NCBI RefSeq assembly: GCF_008923205.2
Contig: NZ_WBMS02000005.1
Location: 56,154-120,153 of the forward strand
DNA: 64,000 bases
Origin: Actinomadura physcomitrii
Lineage (GTDB): Bacteria; Actinomycetota; Actinomycetes; Streptosporangiales; Streptosporangiaceae
Direction: 5' to 3'
Made by a program: the position numbers and the translations under genes. Numbering within the stretch: position 1 is the first letter of the stretch; each line of letters begins with the position of its first letter. This document shows, piece after piece, positions 59,158 to 64,000 of this stretch. The notes beneath the pieces were generated by a model. The model was not told where the DNA came from, made no database searches, and worked only from the letters and a program-made list of their open reading frames with translations.

Positions 59158-60381
59158 ATGGCGCGTGTGGACCCCAAGGCCGTGCTCGAAGGCCGGATCC
59201 CCGGCCGGCCCCCGGTCGGCCTGATCGTCGGGCTGACCGTCTCGTCGCTGTGCGTGGTGCTCGCGCTCGCCGCCGACGTGCTGTCCGGCGGCGCCGGCTT
59301 CTGGGTCGGCGTCGTCCTGGCGATCCTGCCGATCCCGGCGCTGGTGGCGCTCGCCCTCACCCTCGACCGGCTGGAGCCCGAGCCGCCGCGCGCCCTGGTC
59401 TTCGCGTTCATGTGGGGCGCGGGCGTCGCCGTCCTCGGTGCGCTGGTGCTCAACACCCTCGGCCTGCTGTACGTCACCGTCCCGATCTTCGGCGAGACCA
59501 AGGGGCACTTCGTCAGCGCCACCTTCGGCGCGCCCGTCATCGAGGAGTCGCTGAAGGGCGCCGTGCTGATCGGCATGCTGTGGTTCCGCCGCAACGAGAT
59601 CGACGGGTTCGCCGACGGGATCATCTACGCCGCCATGGTCGGCCTCGGCTTCGCGATGATGGAGAACATCACCTACTACATGCGGGCCTTCGAGGACGGC
59701 GGCGCCCAGCAGCTGCAGACCGTGTTCATCCTGCGCGGCCTGATCGCGCCGCTCAGCCACCCGCTGTTCACCTCGATGACCGGGCTCGGCGTCGCCTACG
59801 CCGCCACCCACCGGCGCGGCCAGCTCGCCGCGCCCGCCCTGGGGCTGCTCGGCGCGATGATCCTGCACGGCCTGTGGAACGGCGCCACGGCCTTCGGGCT
59901 CGGCGGCCTCGGCATCGTGTACCTCCTCGACTTCGGCGTCCTGGTCACGCTGATCGTCATCGTCGCCGTCGAGCGGCGGCACACCGTCCGGCGCATCGAG
60001 GCGTACCTGCCGATCTACTCCGGCACCGGCCTGGTGACCCCGCAGGACGTGCGGATGCTGCGCGCCATCCCGACCCGGCGGGCCGCCCGCCGCTGGGCCA
60101 AGTCCGTCGGCGGCCCGCCCGCCGCCCGCGCCATGGTGGACTACCAGCTCGCCGCGACGGAGCTGGCGCTGCTGCACAAGCGCGCCGACCGCGGCAACGC
60201 CGAGCCGCACTGGTTCGCGGCCCGCCGCGACTCGCTCCTGGAGCTGATGTCGCTGGCCCGGCAGGCGTTCCTGCGCACGCCGCCGCGCCCCGGCGGGCCC
60301 GCGTCCGGCGCGCCGCCGTGGGCGCCGCAGGGGCCGTCCGGCTTCCTGCCGCCGGCCCCGCCCGGCCCGTACGCGCGGTAA
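59158..60381 (+). CDS. PrsW-family intramembrane metalloprotease
   Basis: A 407-residue membrane protein of the PrsW (M82) group. Some eight membrane segments carry the motifs APVIEESLKGAVLIGMLWFR (EExxK), FAMMENITYYMRAF and the His of LIAPLSHPLFTSMTG with ILHGLWNGATAFG. In Bacillus PrsW cleaves an anti-sigma factor. The C-terminal 130 residues are cytosolic and Pro/Gly-rich at the end. TACGCT lies six bases before the ATG (leaderless). It sits between ctaB and ctaA; a link to heme A synthesis is not evident. Confidence 0.87.
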   Translation: MARVDPKAVLEGRIPGRPPVGLIVGLTVSSLCVVLALAADVLSGGAGFWVGVVLAILPIPALVALALTLDRLEPEPPRALVFAFMWGAGVAVLGALVLNTLGLLYVTVPIFGETKGHFVSATFGAPVIEESLKGAVLIGMLWFRRNEIDGFADGIIYAAMVGLGFAMMENITYYMRAFEDGGAQQLQTVFILRGLIAPLSHPLFTSMTGLGVAYAATHRRGQLAAPALGLLGAMILHGLWNGATAFGLGGLGIVYLLDFGVLVTLIVIVAVERRHTVRRIEAYLPIYSGTGLVTPQDVRMLRAIPTRRAARRWAKSVGGPPAARAMVDYQLAATELALLHKRADRGNAEPHWFAARRDSLLELMSLARQAFLRTPPRPGGPASGAPPWAPQGPSGFLPPAPPGPYAR

Positions 60382-60428
60382 CCGGGGGGTGCGTCGGGGG
60401 CACGGGAGGGCGGCCATACGATTGACGC

Positions 60429-61427
60429 GTGGCTGAGCGAAAGTCGTCGACGAACCCGCTGATCCGTGCCCGGGACGCCGTCTGGCACCCCACCCCGGGA
60501 TCGGTGCGGCTGCTCGCGCTGCTCGGCGTCATCGGCAACGTGGTGATCGTCGTCAGCGGCGGCCTCGTCCGGCTCACCGAGTCGGGGCTCGGCTGCCCGG
60601 AATGGCCGCGCTGCTCCGGCGACAGCCTCGTGCCCACCCACAACGCCGACCACCACGCGTTCAACATGGCGGTCGAGTTCTCCAACCGGCTGATCACGTT
60701 CGTGGTGCTGGGGATCGGCGTGCTGGTGTTCGTCGCCGCGCTGCGCCTCGTCCCGCGCCGCCGCGACCTCGTCTGGTGGTCGCTCGCCCAGCCGATGAGC
60801 GTCGTCGCGCAGGCCGTCATCGGCGGCATCGTGGTGCTCACCGACCTGAACCCGGCGGCGGTGTCGGCGCACTTCCTCGTCTCCCCGGCGCTGCTGGTGT
60901 TCTGCGTGGCGCTGTGGGTGCGCGCCGGCGAGGGCGACGCCCCCGCCCGGCCGCTCGCCGGCCCGTGGACGCGCCGCCTCGGCGCGCTGCTGCTGGTCGC
61001 CGCCGCGGCCGTGCTCGTCGCGGGCACCGTCGTCACCGGCACCGGCCCGCACGCCGGGGACGCCTCGTCGCGCCGCTACGGCTTCAACATCGAGGACGTG
61101 GCGCGCATCCACGGCGAGCTGGCCTGGGTCACCATCGCGTTCACGATCGCCGTCACCATCGCGCTGTACCGCACCGGCGGCCCCGCCGCCGCCAAGCGCC
61201 GCGCGCTGGAGCTGATCGCGCTGATCGTCGCGCAGGGCGCCGTCGGCTACGCGCAGTACTTCCTGGGCGTCCCGGCCGGGCTGGTGCTGCTGCACATGCT
61301 CGGCGCCGTGCTGATGTGGATCGCGGCGTTCCGGCTGTTCTTCGCGCTCCGCGACCGCGGCCCGATGCCGGCCGCGGAGCCGCGCACGGTGGCCGCGCGT
61401 CCGGCCGAGGCCGCTCAGCCCGCCTGA
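60429..61427 (+). CDS. ctaA: Heme A synthase
   Basis: Membrane enzyme oxidising heme O to heme A. The 332-residue protein has about eight membrane segments in two repeated halves. Its conserved features are GGLVRLTESGLGCPEWPRCS with the Glu and the paired Cys of the first loop, FNMAVEFSNRL, VSAHFLVSPALL, RIHGELAW and VLLHMLGAVLMW, which supply the heme-binding histidines. The start GTG 60429 is six bases after TACGAT (leaderless). It completes the heme A pathway begun by ctaB. Confidence 0.94.
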   Translation: MAERKSSTNPLIRARDAVWHPTPGSVRLLALLGVIGNVVIVVSGGLVRLTESGLGCPEWPRCSGDSLVPTHNADHHAFNMAVEFSNRLITFVVLGIGVLVFVAALRLVPRRRDLVWWSLAQPMSVVAQAVIGGIVVLTDLNPAAVSAHFLVSPALLVFCVALWVRAGEGDAPARPLAGPWTRRLGALLLVAAAAVLVAGTVVTGTGPHAGDASSRRYGFNIEDVARIHGELAWVTIAFTIAVTIALYRTGGPAAAKRRALELIALIVAQGAVGYAQYFLGVPAGLVLLHMLGAVLMWIAAFRLFFALRDRGPMPAAEPRTVAARPAEAAQPA

Positions 61428-61455
61428 CCCGACTCGCCCGGCTCCGGCCCGCCGG

Positions 61456-63183
61456 TCACCGCGCGCCGTCCTTGCGAAGGAAGGCGCGCAGCCGCTCCAG
61501 CGGCCAGGTGTTGATCACGTCGTCGGGCGTGAGCCAGCCCCGCTGCGCGGTGCCGACCCCGTAGCGGATGTTGCGGTGGTGGCCGAGCGAGTGCGCGTCG
61601 GTGTCAACGGAGAACCGCACCCCGAACCGCTTGGCGCGGCGGATCAGGTCGGCGGGCAGGTCGAGCCGGTCGGGGAAGGAGTCGATCTCCATCGCCGTGC
61701 CGGTGCGGGCGGCGGCGCGGAACACCTCGTCCCAGTCGGCGTTCACCGGCGGGCGGCGGCCGATGCTGCGCGCCGTCGGATGCCCGATCACGTGGACGTG
61801 CGGGTTCTCGCAGGCGCGGACGAGGCGCCGCGTCACGGCCGCCTCGTCCTGGGTGAAGTGCGAGTGGATCGACGCCACGCAGACGTCGAACCCCTCGAGG
61901 AAGCCGGCGTCCCAGTCGACCCCGCCGTCCGGGTCGATGTTCAGCTCGGTGCCGTGCAGCAGGACCAGCCCGGGGTACTTCTTCTGCAGCTTCCGGACCC
62001 GCTCGCGCTGGGCGAGCATCTTCTCGTCGGTCATCCGCTGCATGAACAGGTTCGGCGCGTGGTCGGTGATCGCGTAGTACTCCAGGCCGCGGTCCGCGGC
62101 GGCGGCGACCATGTCCTCCAGGGAGGCGATGCCGTCGGTCAGGTCGGTGTGGCTGTGCAGGTCGCCGCGCAGGTCCTCAACGGTGACCAGGCGGGGCAGC
62201 TCGTCCTTCAGCGCCGCCTCGATCTCCCCGGTGTCCTCGCGAAGGGCGGGATGGATCCACGGCAGGCCGAGCCGCTCGTAGACCTCCTCCTCGGTGCTGG
62301 ACACGATCAGGTCGCCGGAGTCCGCGTCGAACAGCCCGTACTCCGACAGCTTCAGCCCCGCCTTCACCGCGATCTCGCGGGTGCGGATGTTGTGCGCCTG
62401 CGAGCCGGTGAAGTACTGCAGCGCCGCGCCCCACGACTCCGGCGGGACGACCCGCAGGTCGACCTGCAGGCCCCGGTCGGTGCGGATCGAGGTCTTCTTG
62501 TCGCCGCCGACGACCACCTCGGCGACGAGCGGCAGCGCGGTGAACGCCGCCATGATCGGGTGCGGGTCGGCGGACGCGGCGAGCACGTCGACGTCGCCGA
62601 TCGTCTCGCGCATCCGGCGCAGCGAGCCCGCGTGCATGCACCGCTCCACCTGCGGGAGCGCCGACAGCGCCGCGACGACCTCGTCGGCGACGCCCGCCGC
62701 CGCGTCGAGCAGGACGCGCTCGCCGGAGCTGCGCATCAGCTCGATGCCGCGCAGGATGTTGTCCTCGGTCCTGGTCCCGAAGCCCTTCAGCCCGCGCAGC
62801 CGGCCCTCCTTGATCGCGTCGGCCAGCTCGTCGACCGAGGAGATGCCGAGCTCCTCGTAGACGGCCAGGGCCTTCTTCGGGCCGAGCGTCGGGATCGCGG
62901 TGAGCGCGCGGACGCCCGCGGGGATCTGCGCGCGCAGCTCCTCGACCTGCCGGATCGTCCCGGTGGCGGTGTAGTCGAGGACCTTCTTCGCGATCGCCTC
63001 GCCGACCGTCGGGATCTTGCGCAGCCCGGCCAGGTCGAGGTCGGAGATGTCGTCGGGATGGCCCGCGATCGCGCGCGCGGCCTTCTCGTACGCCCGGATC
63101 TTGAAGGCGTCGCCGCCGGTGATGGAGAGCAGGTCGGCCAGCTCCTGGATGAGGGCGGCGGCCTCGTCGTTCGCGCGTGCCAT
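61456..63183 (-). CDS. polX: DNA polymerase/3'-5' exonuclease PolX
   Basis: A 575-residue two-module repair enzyme. Residues 1-320 form a family X polymerase: the HhH region (IPTVGEAIAKKVLDYTATGT, GLKGFGTRTEDNILRGIELM) and the nucleotidyltransferase site HAGSLRRMRETIGDVDVLAA with its Asp-x-Asp pair. Residues 335-575 form a PHP phosphoesterase (GDLHSHTDLTDGIASLEDM, YAITDHAP, ASIHSHF, HPTAR, VDTDAHS) supplying 3'-5' exonuclease or AP activity. TAGACT six bases before the ATG suggests a leaderless start. It follows a truncated proteasome gene. Confidence 0.93.
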   Translation of the reverse strand: MARANDEAAALIQELADLLSITGGDAFKIRAYEKAARAIAGHPDDISDLDLAGLRKIPTVGEAIAKKVLDYTATGTIRQVEELRAQIPAGVRALTAIPTLGPKKALAVYEELGISSVDELADAIKEGRLRGLKGFGTRTEDNILRGIELMRSSGERVLLDAAAGVADEVVAALSALPQVERCMHAGSLRRMRETIGDVDVLAASADPHPIMAAFTALPLVAEVVVGGDKKTSIRTDRGLQVDLRVVPPESWGAALQYFTGSQAHNIRTREIAVKAGLKLSEYGLFDADSGDLIVSSTEEEVYERLGLPWIHPALREDTGEIEAALKDELPRLVTVEDLRGDLHSHTDLTDGIASLEDMVAAAADRGLEYYAITDHAPNLFMQRMTDEKMLAQRERVRKLQKKYPGLVLLHGTELNIDPDGGVDWDAGFLEGFDVCVASIHSHFTQDEAAVTRRLVRACENPHVHVIGHPTARSIGRRPPVNADWDEVFRAAARTGTAMEIDSFPDRLDLPADLIRRAKRFGVRFSVDTDAHSLGHHRNIRYGVGTAQRGWLTPDDVINTWPLERLRAFLRKDGAR

Positions 63184-63275
63184 ACGCCGAGTCTATGAGC
63201 CGGGTACGACGTTCCCGGAGGCGGCGGGGTCGCGGAGCGCAAGGCATCCGTGACCCTGTGCGACCTCCTGTATCG

Positions 63276-63296
63276 CCCGCCGTCGCCGGCGGCGGG
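63276..63296 (-). terminator. Hairpin after the proteasome beta gene
   Basis: CCCGCCG, 7 nt, CGGCGGG ends 1 bp before the prcB stop codon on the leftward transcript, separating it from polX. Confidence 0.5.
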
Positions 63297-64000
63297 TCAG
63301 CGCAGCGGCGCGACCGGGCCGTTCGGCTCGCGCATCCGGCCCTCCAGCACCTCCGCGGCGATCGCGGAGATCTGCTCCTCGGGCAGCCGCCGGTAGCCGT
63401 CCGCGGCGACGGCCGCGATCGTCGGGTAGATGCGCCGCGACAGGTCGGGCCCGCCGGTGGCCGTGTCGTCGTCGGCCGCGTCGTACAGCGCCTGGACGCA
63501 CACCCTCGCGGCGTCCTCCACCGGCAGCTCGGGCCGGTACAGCTTCTTCAGCGCGCCCAGCGCGTAGGGGGAGCCGGAGCCGTCCGCGTGGAAGTCGCGG
63601 GCGAGCTGCGGGGCGCCGGTGATGTCGTAGGTGTAGATGCGGGCGTCGCCCGAGTCGGGGTCGTACCCGGCGAACAGCGGGACGACCGCGAGCCCCTGCA
63701 TGGCCTGCGCGAGGTTGGCCTGGATGACGGCGCCGAGCCGGCGGGCCTTGCCCGGCAGCGACAGCGGGACCGTCTCCATCTTCTCGTAGTGCTCCAGCTC
63801 CACCTGGAACAGCCGGACCATCTCCAGCGCGAGCCCGACGGTGCCGGCGAACGCCACGGCGGAGTACTCGTCGGCCCGCTGGACCTTGTCCAGCTCCCGG
63901 TAGGCGATCCGGTTGCCCTGGGTGGCGCGGCGGTCCCCGGCCATCATGACGCCGCCCTCGATCGTCAGCGCGAGCACGGTGGTGCCGTGCGGCAGCTCCG
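63297..64000 (-). CDS. prcB: Proteasome subunit beta (5' end beyond the window)
   Basis: Catalytic beta subunit of the actinobacterial 20S proteasome, which degrades pupylated proteins. Reading leftward, the window begins inside the propeptide; the processing site HG|TTVLALTIEGGVMMAGDR exposes the nucleophile Thr. The mature chain has the expected length, with Lys/Asp/Arg elements in MMAGDRRATQGN and the tail RRLPEEQISAIAAEVLEGRM. The N-terminal propeptide is cut by the window end. In most actinomycetes prcA follows prcB directly, but here a hairpin and polX follow instead. Confidence 0.92.
   Translation of the reverse strand, partial: ELPHGTTVLALTIEGGVMMAGDRRATQGNRIAYRELDKVQRADEYSAVAFAGTVGLALEMVRLFQVELEHYEKMETVPLSLPGKARRLGAVIQANLAQAMQGLAVVPLFAGYDPDSGDARIYTYDITGAPQLARDFHADGSGSPYALGALKKLYRPELPVEDAARVCVQALYDAADDDTATGGPDLSRRIYPTIAAVAADGYRRLPEEQISAIAAEVLEGRMREPNGPVAPLR

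Overview
This 64 kb window is very GC-rich, almost fully coding DNA from an actinomycete. The right-hand end carries opcA, an RbpA gene sits near the left end, and there are an XRE/DUF397 pair, a proteasome beta subunit, a TAP-type hydrolase scrap and a Tat-exported cholesterol oxidase. Codons are strongly G/C at third positions. The combination suggests Streptosporangiales, perhaps Thermomonosporaceae (Actinomadura-like). That placement is inference from gene content, not a database result.

Left edge (1-3300): the tail of the core glycolysis block, pgk-tpiA-secG-rbpA, after an extreme poly-C tract that may be an assembly artefact. Next come an AsnC regulator with a divergent-type EamA exporter, a ZTP (pfl) riboswitch in front of glyA, and small enzymes and regulators (methyltransferase, ACT-GNAT protein, carboxymuconolactone decarboxylase-like protein, GNAT, ICL/PEP-mutase-like lyase, MarR, amino-acid racemase with a divergent XRE-cupin regulator).

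Catabolic island (12.9-27.9 kb): two divergent operons share a 237-bp control region with two matching pseudo-palindromes of IclR type. Leftward: CaiB/BaiF CoA-transferase, CitE/HpcH lyase, cyclase-family hydrolase and MmgE/PrpD, each overlapping the next by 4 bp. Rightward: a five-gene branched-chain-amino-acid-type ABC importer, a second MmgE/PrpD, an Asp/Glu-racemase-like isomerase, a flavoprotein dehydrogenase, a hydantoinase/dihydropyrimidinase-type amidohydrolase and an IclR regulator. Together they look like uptake, ring opening, isomerisation, oxidation, (de)hydration, CoA activation and C-C cleavage of an unidentified cyclic amide, imide or polycarboxylate. This is the best candidate for an undescribed system.

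Middle (27.9-46.7 kb): accessory DNA with much decay. It holds a divergent gene pair that lost both 5' halves, bioB, cholesterol oxidase, a cupin, an XRE remnant with an intact DUF397 gene, LacI/MFS, TetR/methyltransferase, PadR/SGNH hydrolase, TetR, MarR with a shattered MFS gene, a NarL-type two-component system with a PPOX protein, a patch of gene scraps, a hemerythrin-DUF2249/ferredoxin/Fe-S-type regulator/membrane protein/cupin group, and an L,D-transpeptidase.

Right edge (46.8-64 kb): the pentose-phosphate operon, transcribed leftward (tkt, tal, two divergent pgi-like genes, a third pgi-like remnant, zwf, opcA, pgl). It is followed by the heme A genes ctaB and ctaA flanking a PrsW-like protease, then polX and a truncated prcB. 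Many starts in the window lie 6-7 nt after a TANNNT -10 box, indicating widespread leaderless transcription.
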